In this document: one piece after another, positions 1-9,369 of the stretch
Layout of the letters: the number at the start of each line of letters is the position of its first letter
How positions within the stretch are numbered: position 1 is the first letter of the stretch
Assembly (NCBI GenBank): GCA_963775335.1
Contig: CAVZIJ010000001.1
Coordinates: 8,238 to 72,237, forward strand
Origin: CAVQCX01 sp963775335
Lineage (GTDB): Bacteria; Pseudomonadota; Gammaproteobacteria; Chromatiales; Chromatiaceae
DNA length: 64,000 nucleotides
Direction of reading: 5' to 3'
Notes under the pieces: generated by a model
The model's input: the letters and a program-made list of their open reading frames with translations, nothing else
What the model was told of the DNA's origin: nothing
Databases searched by the model: none
Made by a program: the position numbers and the translations under genes

Positions 1-84
1 GGTATTCCCTGTCTATTGACGCACAACACCAAGGACTTCGAGCGGTTTGCGGATGTGATCGAGATTTCAGGGATCCTGGTATGA
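1..84 (+). CDS. PIN-domain (VapC-type) toxin, C-terminal end only
   Basis: Frame 1 is open from the first base to TGA at 82-84 and gives 27 residues, starting GIPCLLTHNTKDFERF. The pattern T-x-N-x-x-D-F-x-R, followed by a short hydrophobic strand, is the usual end of PIN-domain ribonucleases (VapC toxins), where the Asp helps bind metal. The start and any antitoxin lie outside the window. Its TGA overlaps the ATG of the next small ORF (ATGA), so the two may be translationally coupled. The family call rests on a short tail only. Confidence 0.55.
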   Translation, partial: GIPCLLTHNTKDFERFADVIEISGILV

Positions 85-146
85 CCAACCGCTGGGGTGA
101 CTTCAAGCAGGCCCCCAAGCTTCTGGTTGAGTGCCCATTCGGATGA
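81..146 (+). CDS. 21-codon bridging ORF between PIN gene and helicase
   Basis: ATG at 81 overlaps the stop of the upstream PIN gene (ATGA). The ORF encodes MTNRWGDFKQAPKLLVECPF plus one Gly and ends in TGA at 144-146, which overlaps an ATG at 143 in the helicase frame (a second ATGA). It may be a tiny coupling ORF, or the true N-terminus of the helicase separated from it by a one-base frameshift. No family is recognised. The reality of the peptide is uncertain; the two overlaps are seen directly. Confidence 0.3.
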   Translation: MTNRWGDFKQAPKLLVECPFG

Positions 147-2875
147 TCCGCCGCCTGTCCTCCCGGACCCATCGGCTGGACCGGAGCTTCCTGTCCGAAC
201 AGCTCCAAGGCGCACGCAGCTACCGACGCATCGCTGGCTACTTCACCAGCTCGCTGTTTGAGATCGCCCACGAGTGGCTGGAGCCGATCCCGGACGTGCG
301 CATTGTCTGCAACGTGGACCTCTCCCCGGAGGACCTGAAGGTCGCGCAACTGCGCGAGGCGCGGATGCTCGGGCGTTGGAACGAGCGCTCCATCGAGGCC
401 GAGTCCCTTCTGAATAGGGAACGCTACCAGCGTCTCGACGCCTTCCTGGCCCAGCGCGGCCAGGTGATCCGGGTCGCGCCGGACAGCGTCTGTGGCTTTG
501 TCCACGGCAAGGCCGGGGTCATCGAGTGGGCCGACGGGCGCAAGGTCGGCTTCATTGGCTCCATGAACGAGACCCGCCATGGATGGCAGAGCCACTACGA
601 GATCCTTTGGGAGGACGACTCGCCAGAGGGCGTAGCCTGGATCGAGGCGGAGTTCGAGTACCTGTGGAACGCGGCCCGGCCCCTGCCGGACGCGGTCTGT
701 CGCGAGGTTCGGCGCCGCAGCCGGCGCTTCGAGGTCCTTCTGCCGGATATCGAGGCCGAGGACACGCTCGCTCCCGCCGCCCTGATCGAGTCACCCCTGT
801 ACCGCGAAGGGATGGCGCTGCAACCCTGGCAACAGGGGTTTGTGACTGAGTGCCTGCGCCACTACAACGATCATGGCCAGGTCCGGCTGCTGCTGGCCGA
901 TGAGGTCGGCCTGGGTAAGACGCTGTCGCTCGGAACGGCGGCCCTGACTTTGTGCTTGTTGTCCGAGAAGACCGGGAGACGCCGCAAACCCGTCGTGATC
1001 TTCGCCCCGGCCACCCTGTGTGAGCAGTGGCAGACCGAGATGATCGACAAGCTCGGGATTCCCTGCGCCCGCTGGCACTCCAGCCACAAGGTGTGGCTCG
1101 ACACCGAGGGGCGTGCGATCTCCGCGAGCGGGGAGGAGCACGTCGCCCGCTGTCCGCTGCGGATCGGGATTGTGTCCACCGGGCTGATGGTTCGACCGTC
1201 GACGGAGAAGGAATACCTGACCGGTCTGACCTTCGACCTGGTCATCCTGGACGAGGCCCATAAGGCACGCTCTCGCCAGGGGTACGGGCAGAAGGCGGGT
1301 GAGCCGAACGAGCTGCTGGCCTTCATGCACAAAATCGCCAGCCGGGCAGACCACGTGCTGCTCGGCACCGCGACGCCCATCCAGACCCGAGCCGCGGATC
1401 TGTGGGATCTGGTGGGGGTGCTGCACCGGGGCAGCAGTGGCTTCGTGCTTGGAAACGATCTCTCCCCTTGGCACAACCCGGGGCGCGTGCTGCCCATCAT
1501 GAGCGGCGAGGAGCGCGTGGACGGCATCGACTACGGTTGGCAGCTGCTCCGCTCGCCCTTGCCGACCATGGAGTCCACCAACGAGCCGAATGCGCGGCGC
1601 CTGTTCCGCAACCTGCGCGAGGAGCTCGGTCTGCGTCGCACCGAGCATCTGTCGGGCGCTCTGGCTTTGCTCCCTGGGGATCTCCGCGACGATCTGGAAA
1701 CGGAGCTGGAGCGGGTGATCGACGGCGCCTCCTTCTTCCAGCGCGAGAACCCCTTCGTCCGCCACGTGGTCTTGCGCAAGCGGGCGACGCTGGAGAGCCG
1801 CGGGCTGCTCGATAAGATCGCCGTCAACGTCCATCCGGAGGAGGGTCTGGTCAAGGACCCGCACCGATTCAACGCCCTGTTCCAGGGGATTGCCCTGCGA
1901 GCCACGCCCGAGTTTGACAGGGCCTACGAGGAAGCCCGCGCTTTCGGAAAGGTGCTCGCCAGGCGCGGCAAGGGCGGGGGCTTCATGAAGAACCTGATGG
2001 AGCAACGGGTCTGCTCCAGCGTGGTGGCCGGCATCAACACCGCGGGCACCCTGCTCGAAGGGCGCCAGGTCCGGGAAGAAACCGAAGACGAGGAGATCGA
2101 GCTGGACCTCCAGAGCGACGCGGAGCGCGGCGCCCTGGAAAGCCTGATCGCCGCCCTCAACAGCATGAGCGACGATCCGAAGCTCCAGGCGATCCGGTAC
2201 TACCTGAACGAAGAGGGGTGGCTGGATCTCGGCTGCATCATCTTCAGCCAATACCACGACACGGCCCGGTGGGTGGCCGACTCCTTGGCGGCGGAGCTGC
2301 CGGGCGAGATCATCGGACTCTATGCCGGCGCGGATCGCAGCCGCCTGTACCAAGGCGGGCAGGCGGTCGGCATCGCCCGCGAAGCCCTGAAGCGGATGGT
2401 CGCGGACCACGACATTCGCATCATGGTCGCGACCGATGCCGCCTGCGAAGGACTGAACCTCCAGGCCCTGGGGACCCTGATCAACGTCGATCTGCCCTGG
2501 AACCCTACCCGGCTGGAGCAGCGCATCGGGCGCATCAAGCGCTTCGGTCAGGCCCGTTCAAGCGTGGACATGTTGAACCTGGTCCACCAGGGCACGGTGG
2601 ACGAGAAGGTCTACGAGCGCCTCTCCGAGCGCATGAAAAACCGCTATGACCTGTTCGGCGGTCTACCGGACACCATCAAGGACGAATGGATCGACGACAT
2701 CGAGACCCTGGGCGAGAAGATGGACCAGTACATCGAAGCGCGCCGCCAAGCCACCGGTTTCGACCTGCGCTACAACGACACCATCAAGCCCAGCGGCGAC
2801 GCCTGGCGAGACTGCGCGGCCGTCCTGGCCCGCCGGGATCTTGAAGACTTGATGCGGCAGGGCTGGGGTGGGTGA
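131..2875 (+). CDS. Phospholipase D-like / SNF2-type DEAD helicase, putative anti-phage protein
   Basis: A protein of about 910 residues. The N-terminal 200 residues look like a PLD-nuclease domain: an H-G-K motif near residue 125 (FVHGKAGVI) is followed by GFIGSMNET. The SNF2-like helicase core follows: motif I ADEVGLGKT near 260, motif II LDEAHKAR near 375, GTATPIQT (motif III), and motif VI LEQRIGRIKRFGQ near 800. The ORF opens at GTG 131, but ATG 143 may be the real start because it overlaps the TGA of the small ORF before it. Single-gene PLD-helicases of this build are found in defence islands, and the PIN toxin upstream fits that setting. The likely role is nucleic-acid translocation with cleavage of foreign DNA; this is inferred, and no partner methylase or nuclease is visible here. 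Confidence 0.75.
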   Translation: MPIRMIRRLSSRTHRLDRSFLSEQLQGARSYRRIAGYFTSSLFEIAHEWLEPIPDVRIVCNVDLSPEDLKVAQLREARMLGRWNERSIEAESLLNRERYQRLDAFLAQRGQVIRVAPDSVCGFVHGKAGVIEWADGRKVGFIGSMNETRHGWQSHYEILWEDDSPEGVAWIEAEFEYLWNAARPLPDAVCREVRRRSRRFEVLLPDIEAEDTLAPAALIESPLYREGMALQPWQQGFVTECLRHYNDHGQVRLLLADEVGLGKTLSLGTAALTLCLLSEKTGRRRKPVVIFAPATLCEQWQTEMIDKLGIPCARWHSSHKVWLDTEGRAISASGEEHVARCPLRIGIVSTGLMVRPSTEKEYLTGLTFDLVILDEAHKARSRQGYGQKAGEPNELLAFMHKIASRADHVLLGTATPIQTRAADLWDLVGVLHRGSSGFVLGNDLSPWHNPGRVLPIMSGEERVDGIDYGWQLLRSPLPTMESTNEPNARRLFRNLREELGLRRTEHLSGALALLPGDLRDDLETELERVIDGASFFQRENPFVRHVVLRKRATLESRGLLDKIAVNVHPEEGLVKDPHRFNALFQGIALRATPEFDRAYEEARAFGKVLARRGKGGGFMKNLMEQRVCSSVVAGINTAGTLLEGRQVREETEDEEIELDLQSDAERGALESLIAALNSMSDDPKLQAIRYYLNEEGWLDLGCIIFSQYHDTARWVADSLAAELPGEIIGLYAGADRSRLYQGGQAVGIAREALKRMVADHDIRIMVATDAACEGLNLQALGTLINVDLPWNPTRLEQRIGRIKRFGQARSSVDMLNLVHQGTVDEKVYERLSERMKNRYDLFGGLPDTIKDEWIDDIETLGEKMDQYIEARRQATGFDLRYNDTIKPSGDAWRDCAAVLARRDLEDLMRQGWGG

Positions 2876-2973
2876 TCGGCGCCAGCCATCGAGCGCGACT
2901 GGTGGTCTTGCATCGGGCTGGCCTTTATCAGAGTCGCGTACCTACCCAGGACATTGATGCGCGGCCGGCTCGG

Positions 2974-3135
2974 ATGACGGTCAGCCGGGTTTGGCACTTC
3001 AAGCGGTATGCCCAGGAGCAGAGCCCCGAGGATCGGGAGCGGTCCACCTTTACCGAGGGCGAGGCGCGGGCTAAGAGATCTGGGCTGTGGGCCCAGCCGC
3101 ACCCAGCGCCGCCGTGGGATTGGAGGCGGCGCTAG
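2974..3135 (+). pseudogene. Thermonuclease (SNase-like) C-terminal remnant
   Basis: The frame ending at TAG 3133-3135 encodes VWHFKRYAQEQSPEDRE, then GEARAKRSGLWAQPHPAPPW. This is the characteristic end of staphylococcal-nuclease-type proteins (W-x-x-K-R-Y ... A-x-x-x-x-G-L-W ... P-P-W). The catalytic N-terminal two thirds are absent, so only a fragment remains. It lies about 100 bp after the helicase gene and looks like debris from an earlier gene. Confidence 0.6.
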
Positions 3136-3383
3136 CATATGCCGCAAGGTTGTCTCAGTTCGGCCATCAGGCGTGGGGACGCAACAGCGCGGCCTGAAGC
3201 GGAGACAGGCAGCCACCCTCGCCAGGATACCGGTTTCGGCTGCGTTCTCTAACAAGAGGGAGGGGCGGGGCGGCGGCAAGAGCGCCCGGGAAGCAAACGC
3301 CACCTTGATCGACGGCTTGGCATGGGCGACACCGGCAGTGGTATAAAGCGAGTGTTCGGTCCAGTCCGCTCCGGAGCGTCGCC

Positions 3384-4040
3384 ATGAGTCACCCGCAATG
3401 TCCCGTGAGAGTCATATTCCGGGTCTGCTCCGCCGCTTTGGTGACCGGCCCGCTCGTAGCCGCGTCGGGGCCTGCCGCAGCCTCCGGCGGACCGATCGGC
3501 ATCGATCACTTGGTCACCTACGACAACAGCGGTATCTGGAACCGAAGCTACCAGAACGGCCTCGAATACGGGCTGATCGCGGTGGAAGTAGCGGGCGCCC
3601 TGTGGGAAGGCGCGGACACGCGTCTGGGAAAGACCTTCTGGCAATCGGTCGACGCCAGCGTCATCGGTGGGCTGAGCTCGACCGCTCTGAAGTATGTATT
3701 CACCCGCCCGCGCCCTTCCCAAGACCCCGACCCCGACGAGTTTTTCGCGGGGCAAGGGCACTATAGCTTCCCCAGCGGGGAGGTGACCTTGGCGGCCTCG
3801 GTGGTCACGCCCTTCGTGCTCGAGTACGGTCCGGAGCAGCCCTGGGTCTATGGTCTCGAGGCTATACCTATTTACGACGCCATTGCGCGCGTCAAGGTCC
3901 ACGGACACTGGCAGAGCGACGTGCTCGCGGGCTGGGCGCTGGGAACTGCAACGGGATGGTATGCCCATTCGCGACAGACCCCCTTCATGGTGGAAGCCCT
4001 CCCCGACGGTGTCAGCGTCGGTTTCAAGAAGCGCTTCTGA
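3384..4040 (+). CDS. Secreted PAP2-family phosphatase-like protein
   Basis: 218 residues. An N-terminal signal-like segment ends near ASGPAAASGG, so the protein is probably exported. The PAP2 (type 2 phosphatidic acid phosphatase) signatures are present: KYVFTRPRP (motif C1, K-x6-R-P) near 105-113, YSFPSGE (C2) near 128, and ARVKVHGHWQSDVLAG (C3, containing R-x5-H-x3-D) near 170-185. In C2 the usual PSGH histidine is Glu, so either this is a variant subgroup or activity is altered. Likely substrates are lipid phosphates or other phosphomonoesters in the periplasm. It stands alone; a weak TATAAA box lies at 3342-3347. Confidence 0.75.
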   Translation: MSHPQCPVRVIFRVCSAALVTGPLVAASGPAAASGGPIGIDHLVTYDNSGIWNRSYQNGLEYGLIAVEVAGALWEGADTRLGKTFWQSVDASVIGGLSSTALKYVFTRPRPSQDPDPDEFFAGQGHYSFPSGEVTLAASVVTPFVLEYGPEQPWVYGLEAIPIYDAIARVKVHGHWQSDVLAGWALGTATGWYAHSRQTPFMVEALPDGVSVGFKKRF

Positions 4041-4663
4041 AGTCGCCCGGCGCTTCGGGCCGGGACCTTCGGCGCGGGGACAACTCCCGACCGTATAGCA
4101 CCTTGGCCCGATGGGGCGACCCAAGAGCAAGCGATCCGGCCTCTCCGGCCGTCTGGGCGGCCTGGGCTACGGTTAGCTCGCCGGTCTGGCGGAGATGATC
4201 CACTCCTTCGCTCCCTCGCCGGACAAGCGCTAGGCACTTCCTTTCCGTGCCCACGGGCTGAAAGGAGGTCGGCGCGCCGGTAAGGCCCGGATGAGACGGT
4301 CGGCCTTAACGCGGATTGCGGGGCATCGCCGTTATCCCCTCAAGAGATGTTGGGAACAGGGCACTGCCGCGGCCCGGATGACCGATCAGGGGAAGCAGCG
4401 GTCTGGACTGAACGGTTGCTGCCCAACGTCACTTTTTGCGCGTTGGCTGTGCCTGAATCCAGGTATTTTCTGGGGATAGCTTTTCGCCATATGTACGCTG
4501 CCGAACTGAAATGCATGGCTAATGCGATTAATTTCAACTAGAACGGATATTGGTTGATTGCTGAATCAGCTATGGTAGCATCCCTCCGTTGATGATCGCA
4601 GGACACCTGGGAGCCAGGCCTGCTGTATACATCTCCTTACAGATCAACTTGAGGTAGCAGATT
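4041..4663. other. Intergenic region, no gene seen
   Basis: About 620 bp without a convincing reading frame. The part from about 4490 to 4660 is clearly A+T-richer than its surroundings and probably holds the promoter of the downstream sulfur-globule-type gene, but no well-spaced -35/-10 pair could be fixed. Confidence 0.4.
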
Positions 4664-5083
4664 ATGAGTAAGCTGACCAAAACATTGTGTGCCACTGCCA
4701 TTGCCGGGACCATGACGATTCCTTTCGCGGCAGCGCAGGCCTGGAGTCCATGGGGCGGTGGTGGTCCCTGGAGTAACGGCTGGGGTAATGACAGCTCGGG
4801 TGAGGGCTGGGGTGAAGGCTCCGGTAATATGGACTTCAGCATGAGCGGTAGCGGCCATGGCAGTGGTTATGGGCGTGGTTATGGGCGTGGTTATGGCTAT
4901 GGCTATGGTGGCTATCCGGGTTATGGTTATGGTGGCTATCCGGGTTATGGTGGCTATCCGGGTTATGGTGGCTATGGTGGTGGCTATCCAGGTGCGTATG
5001 GTGCGCCGTATGGGTACGCTCCCCCGGTGGCCGCACCCGCACCCGCACCCGCACAACCAGCCGCACCGGCCGCTAGCCAGTAA
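4664..5083 (+). CDS. Sulfur globule family protein (Gly/Tyr-rich, secreted)
   Basis: 139 residues. A classical signal peptide (MSKLTKTLCATAIAGTMTI, cleavage probably after AAAQA near 26) precedes a W/G/S-rich stretch and NMDFSMSGSGHGSGYGRGYG. Some 50 residues of YGYGGYPGYGGY repeats and an Ala/Pro tail follow. This composition matches the sulfur globule envelope proteins (SgpA/B/C) of purple sulfur bacteria, which coat periplasmic elemental sulfur. It has no catalytic motif; the role would be structural. A plausible ribosome site (GAGG) lies about 10 bases before ATG 4664. It is the strongest organism marker in the window. Other Gly/Tyr-rich surface proteins are possible but less likely. Confidence 0.78.
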   Translation: MSKLTKTLCATAIAGTMTIPFAAAQAWSPWGGGGPWSNGWGNDSSGEGWGEGSGNMDFSMSGSGHGSGYGRGYGRGYGYGYGGYPGYGYGGYPGYGGYPGYGGYGGGYPGAYGAPYGYAPPVAAPAPAPAQPAAPAASQ

Positions 5084-5315
5084 CGGAGCCAGAAATACAG
5101 ACAACCCTGCACAGGGAGGTGTGGGGATTGTCATTTTTCAACGGATCAATTTGTGTTTATCATTAAATTATCAAGGCATATCGGTGAAGATCTGTCAGCG
5201 TAGTCGTCCAAGGTGTGTAACGGGGATGGCTATCCTGGTGCGATGTTCGCGTATAGCCACATGGAGCTAAATGTCCGGCTTCAGTACAAACACGACATGA
5301 AGGCCAGAACACTGG

Positions 5316-5395
5316 ATGACCGCTTAGGGTCGACAGCAGTCCTTCAGGAGCGACTTATATTAGAGAAGCCTGTTGGTCTCTTGTCGGCCAAGAGG
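5316..5395 (+). repeat. Dispersed repeat copy 1 (GGATGACCGCT...CTTATAT family)
   Basis: Reads GGATGACCGCTTAGGGTCGA, then GTCCTTCAGGAGCGACTTAT, then a CCTG.TGGTCT...GGCC tail. The same degenerate pattern recurs near 9277, 10733, 12488 and 16738. The rest of 5084-5615 holds no convincing gene. Confidence 0.45.
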
Positions 5396-5615
5396 AGCAG
5401 CATCTGGCTTGCACCTACCTCCTCAGTCCATGAGCCGAGAATTCGCCCGAGCCTACGCCGTATCAAGGGAGGTCTCCTCCCCGTTTGTGTCCCATCTCTG
5501 CAGCTTCATCTCTTCTCTTCGTACAGTAGCCTTTGGGGCTTCCCGGGCTCCTCGGTGTGTCTCTTTCTGCATGCCATGGCCTGTGGACTCCTCCTGACCT
5601 CCACACCCTTGCCCT

Positions 5616-5694
5616 CTTATTCCTCTTCACCGCGCCTTGTCAGCACGAAAAATCGCTCGCAATCGCCCTCGGTCAGACAAATGTCAACAGCCCC
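5616..5694 (-). mobile_element. Truncated copy of the 161-bp MITE family
   Basis: Reading leftwards from 5694, the sequence begins GGGGCTGTTGACATTTGTCT and matches the left ~80 bp of the elements at 9062-9222 and 43771-43931, including GCGAGCGATTTTTCG and GACAAGGCGCGGTGA. The other half is missing. It abuts the 3' end of the subtilase gene, whose TAG stop (complement of 5694-5696) lies in the CTAG at the element border. Confidence 0.7.
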
Positions 5695-8571
5695 TAGTGG
5701 AAGTAGATGTTGTCCAGATAGACCTGCTCGTTCTCACCAGGGCCGTTGTCTCCCTGCTCGAAAAACACTCTCACTGTCTTCCCCGCGAATGCCGAGATGT
5801 CGAGCACGCGATGGCTGAAGGTGATCGGCGGTGGATCGGTCTCGACGAACGCGGCTCCCGTGATCGTCGTCCAGTCGAGCACCGTCGTAGACATGCCGCC
5901 GTTATCGATGTCGACGAAGCGAATCCTGAGGTCACCGTCCGCGACATGGTCGGGCGACGCCCGGTCGTGGCCGGCGACGTCGAACTCGAGGCTCGTCGCA
6001 TCAACGGGTAACGACACCACTTTGCTGATCGACGAGTTCGGCTGACCATCGGGCATGTCCTCACTCTTGATGCAATCAGGTCTGTCGTCCGCGCCGTCCA
6101 GCGCTACGTAACCCGACGAATCCCAGCTGGCGTGGTTAAAGCACGGCAGTACGTCAGGTGGGGTCGCGGTCCACCCGTCGAGCCCGGTCGCAAATGTCGA
6201 CAAGAGGGGCAGGGACACCGCACTGGTGCTGGCGGTGGTGCTCGCCAGGGGCGTCGTGCCAACATCGGCCCGCGCCACGACACCCACCGTGGCCAAGGCG
6301 CAGCCCGTATTCGGCGTCACCGTCGTACTAATGGCGCCATTGGCGTTCGTGCGTCCGCTGGTGGGATTGACGGTCGCGCAAGTTGGCGAGAAGTCCACGA
6401 CCAGGTTCTCCCCGGGTACGTACTGTCCGGGGGTGGACGACGGCACCTCCACGGTCACGTCCAGGCTGGCGGCGCCGCTGATCTGCGCCGGGAGCTGTAC
6501 ATTGAGACGGGCCCCGACGCAGTGGTCGGGGCCCAGCAAGCTGGTGCGGAGCTGGTCGTTCTGGCCGCCGTTGTCGCTGGCGTAGAGCGGGGAATACGCG
6601 TAATAGCAGAGGATCTGGATGTCGGACAATGCCGCCTCGTTGAAATTGATCGTGTAGCCCTCGATCGACTCTGTCACCGTGCCGATGGCAGGAGGGCCAC
6701 CCGCGACGGGATCCAGGTCGAAGGGCGCGGTGATGATGCCGCCCGTGTAGCCGTCGCCATTCAAGTCGAAGCGGCCGAAGTCGCGCGCCGCCGGAATGGA
6801 TGGCGCGTTCGGATTGGCGAGGTCATACGCAGCGGCGAACTTCTGCAGGTCCAGGCCAGTAAAGCCGCCGTCACCGTCGACGTCCAGAAGGCCAAAACGC
6901 ACCTCGCCGCCGGGATGCGATGCGCAACAGCCCGCGAGGTTGTCCAGGCGGAGCACGGCTGCATAAGCATCCACCACGGGCACCGTGGGGCTGTTGCTGG
7001 TCAGCGTGCTCACCTGTCTGATCAACGAGGCCGTGACCGAGGCCGGCTGGGCCTCCAGGGCGGGAGAAAGATTCCACAGGTACGCTGCAAGGCCGGCGAC
7101 TTCGGGGGTCGCGAAGCTGGTTCCACTCACGGTGCCATTGTCCAGCACCACATCCTGGCCCACGGCCCGCACGTCGGCGCCCAGGAAGTCGAAATCCGAC
7201 TGGCGCATCTGGTCCGGCGCATCGACCTTCGTGCCGCTGTCGACGACCAGAAGGTTCGCAGGACTGGCCGAACTGCCGGGCGCGAGGCTGGAAGAGGACT
7301 GGATCAGCGTGTTGGCCAAGACGCTCGAGAACGTCAGGTCGGGCAGCGTGGGCATCGTCGCGGAGCTCCACAGCGACGAGTCGGTCAGCAGCGCCTGCAG
7401 ATTGGCGATATGGGTCGCCAAGCCGGCCGGGGAGCTCAACATCGCGCTGCGAAAGCCCAGGTAGTTGCGGGGCATGAAGCCATCGGGCAGCGCATCGACA
7501 TTGCCGGCCGACTGGGTCATGAGCAGTTTGTCCGCCAGTGGCGCCGAATTGAGGAGCCTCGCCCACTCGCCGGCAACCGCGGCCCGGTAGGCGATCACGC
7601 CCTGTAGGACCGCAAGATCGGTCTCCCCGAGGCTCTGGGCATCGCAGCTCTGGTCGGCATTGGCGCCGCAAAACCCATCGTCCTGGAAGACGACCGAGGA
7701 GGTCAGGATAACCCTCGGTGCGGGCTCGGCGCCGACGGCAGCCAGCGTATGGCGAATCCCGTCAACGGTCTCGCGCCCGCCAAGTTCAAACTGGTGGACG
7801 ATGACGCAGTCGGCAAACGGATCGGCGCCGGTCGGCGGAGCGAAGTCGAACTTGCCGGCCAGAGTGGAGACCACATCGTAACCATGGCCATAAGGGTCCG
7901 GACTCGTGCCGTCGGGGTCGGGAATGAAACTCGATGCATCGAATTGGGAGAAGAAGTTCGGCCGGGCGTTCGGGTCGCCGAACACGTCCATGACGTAGAA
8001 CGTCCACGGAGCGCGGCAGGCAATCCGCCGGCGTGGCGTTGCGCGCGTTCCAGGCCTGCGGAAAGCGATTGCCGAACAGCTGATCGAGGTCCGACAGCGG
8101 GACCGGCACACCCGCAGATAGCTCCGGCAGCACAGAGGGACTCGGCGTCTCCCCGGCCCATGCGAAGGCCACGCCGGGCTGTGCCCCCAGCGTCTGCGCG
8201 AGAGCCTTGAGGGCCGCCACGTCCGGCTGCCGCGGAACCTGCAGCACCACCAGCGTCGACCCGGGCTCCGACGAGGTGATGGCGAGCGCACCCACCGCAA
8301 GTCCTGCCGCATTGACCTGGGCGACCGTCGCAGTCGGGTAAAACAGGACGACGAGGCGCGTGAGCAGGTAATGGTCGCTGATATCGGCGGCGCCAACTGG
8401 CTGGTCACCGACATGCGCGAACGCCGTCGCGGCGAGCGCGTTGCCGTTACCGGCAAGAAGCGCAACGTCACAGTGCGTCGGTCCGGTCTGCCCTCCACCC
8501 CCAACGCCGCAGGCAGCGAGCACGCTCGACAATACCAGCACAGCAGCGTTCGCCAAACGGGTCGCATTCAT
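5694..8571 (-). pseudogene. Secreted subtilisin-like (S8) serine protease, lipoprotein type, frameshifted
   Basis: The gene starts at ATG 8571 after GAGGAG. An N-terminal lipobox (VLSSVLAACG) predicts a lipoprotein. The first ~185 codons and the rest lie in different frames; one extra base near 8005-8035 separates ...NATPADCLPR from APWTFYVMDVFGDP, and removing it gives about 958 residues. The catalytic regions are visible: a probable Asp in VMDVFGD, His in YGHGYDVV near 228, and Ser in GTSFATPEVAG near 486. A dockerin/EF-hand-like pair follows (LDVDGDGGFTGLDLQKF and FDLNGDGYTG) near 563-605, then a C-terminal jelly-roll-like domain ending YLDNIYFH. The TAG stop lies at the border of an inserted MITE, so the original C-terminus may have been longer. 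It is either a real pseudogene or an intact protease with a one-base sequence error. Confidence 0.8.
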
Positions 8572-9061
8572 GACGGCGTCTCCTCAAGTCCCCGCTCGTA
8601 GCTGCCCGCCTCATTTTTATCTTGGCGGGTTAAAAGGCTCGGAATTTGCTTTCGGCCGCCGAAAACGAAGCCGAGGCGAGTGCTCCCGAAACGGTGGCTC
8701 ACGCCGGTCTTTCGTGACCTTTGCGGCGCGGGACCATTCCCTCATCCCCCTTGATGACACCGTCGACGGCTTCGCTTGGCCCCGCCCGACGGCTCTGTGC
8801 GCGGTTCCCAACCGTTTCACTCAAGTTTAGAGCATGATGCGATAGCCGTTACGGGCTTCTGGGTCAGGGGGTCTAGCCGTTGAGCAGCCAGTCGTCGTCT
8901 GCCGGTGGGGCTCGGCTGGGTGAGCGGGGCTCCCAGGGGCCAAGCTGGCGGAGAATCCGTTCGCTCATTAAAGGCTGCTCGATCGACGGCCCGAACCGCA
9001 TCGGGCTGGGGAATGGAAGGAGATGCGGCGAACAGGCCCATGGACTGTCCCGTCGGTTCTC
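8572..9061. other. Intergenic region, no gene seen
   Basis: 490 bp between the subtilase start and a MITE. The part next to 8572 carries the subtilase ribosome site (GAGGAG). No reading frame here has a ribosome site or protein-like composition. Confidence 0.35.
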
Positions 9062-9222
9062 GGGGCTGTTGACATTTGTCTGAGCGAGCGGGATTGCGAG
9101 CGATTTTTCGGGCTGACAAGGCGCGGTGAGGAGCAATAGTGGATCTATTGCGACGAGCCGCAACACGGTCAGCGCGGAAAAGGGCCGTAATCGGACCGGG
9201 AACGGCAATTGTCAACAGCCCC
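9062..9222 (+). mobile_element. MITE-like element, 161 bp, full copy
   Basis: Bounded by terminal inverted repeats: GGGGCTGTTGACA at the left and TGTCAACAGCCCC at the right, followed by TAG. The interior contains GCGAGCGATTTTTCGGGCTG and GGGCCGTAATCGGACCG. It has the same length and over 90% identity by eye with 43771-43931. It has no coding capacity, so it must have been mobilised in trans by a transposase not seen here. Confidence 0.75.
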
Positions 9223-9276
9223 TAGTTCTTACGAGATGAATCGCGTCGTTCCGGTGAAGCGCCGGACCGATGTCTC

Positions 9277-9347
9277 CTTCGGGTCGTAACCGTCCTTAAG
9301 CGGCGGCTTATATTGGGGGCGCCTGCTGGTCTTTCCCCGGCCATATA
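9277..9347 (+). repeat. Dispersed repeat copy 2
   Basis: Reads CGGGTCGTAACCGTCCTTAA, GCGGCGGCTTATAT, then CCTGCTGGTCTTTCCCCGGCC. Same family as 5316, 10733, 12488 and 16738. Confidence 0.45.
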
Positions 9348-9369
9348 GGGCCTCCTCAAGTTCTTTCCC

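Noticed and set aside
791..2410. 539-codon open frame on the minus strand opposite the helicase
   Set aside because: Exact antisense of a gene with clear helicase motifs; the composition is a high-GC mirror artefact and there is no ribosome site or domain.
4836..5270. His-rich (minus) and Met/Val-rich (plus) frames over the sulfur-globule-type gene
   Set aside because: Frame shadows of the Gly/Tyr repeats; the +1 frame has the signal peptide and ribosome site.
6132..7607. 491-codon plus-strand frame opposite the subtilase
   Set aside because: Arg/Gly-rich antisense shadow of the protease; no start signal and no recognisable motif.
8571..9240. Possible CRISPR or tRNA in the repeat-rich stretch
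   Set aside because: No regularly spaced direct repeats and no cloverleaf; repeats are explained by MITE ends. No CRISPR array was seen anywhere in the window.
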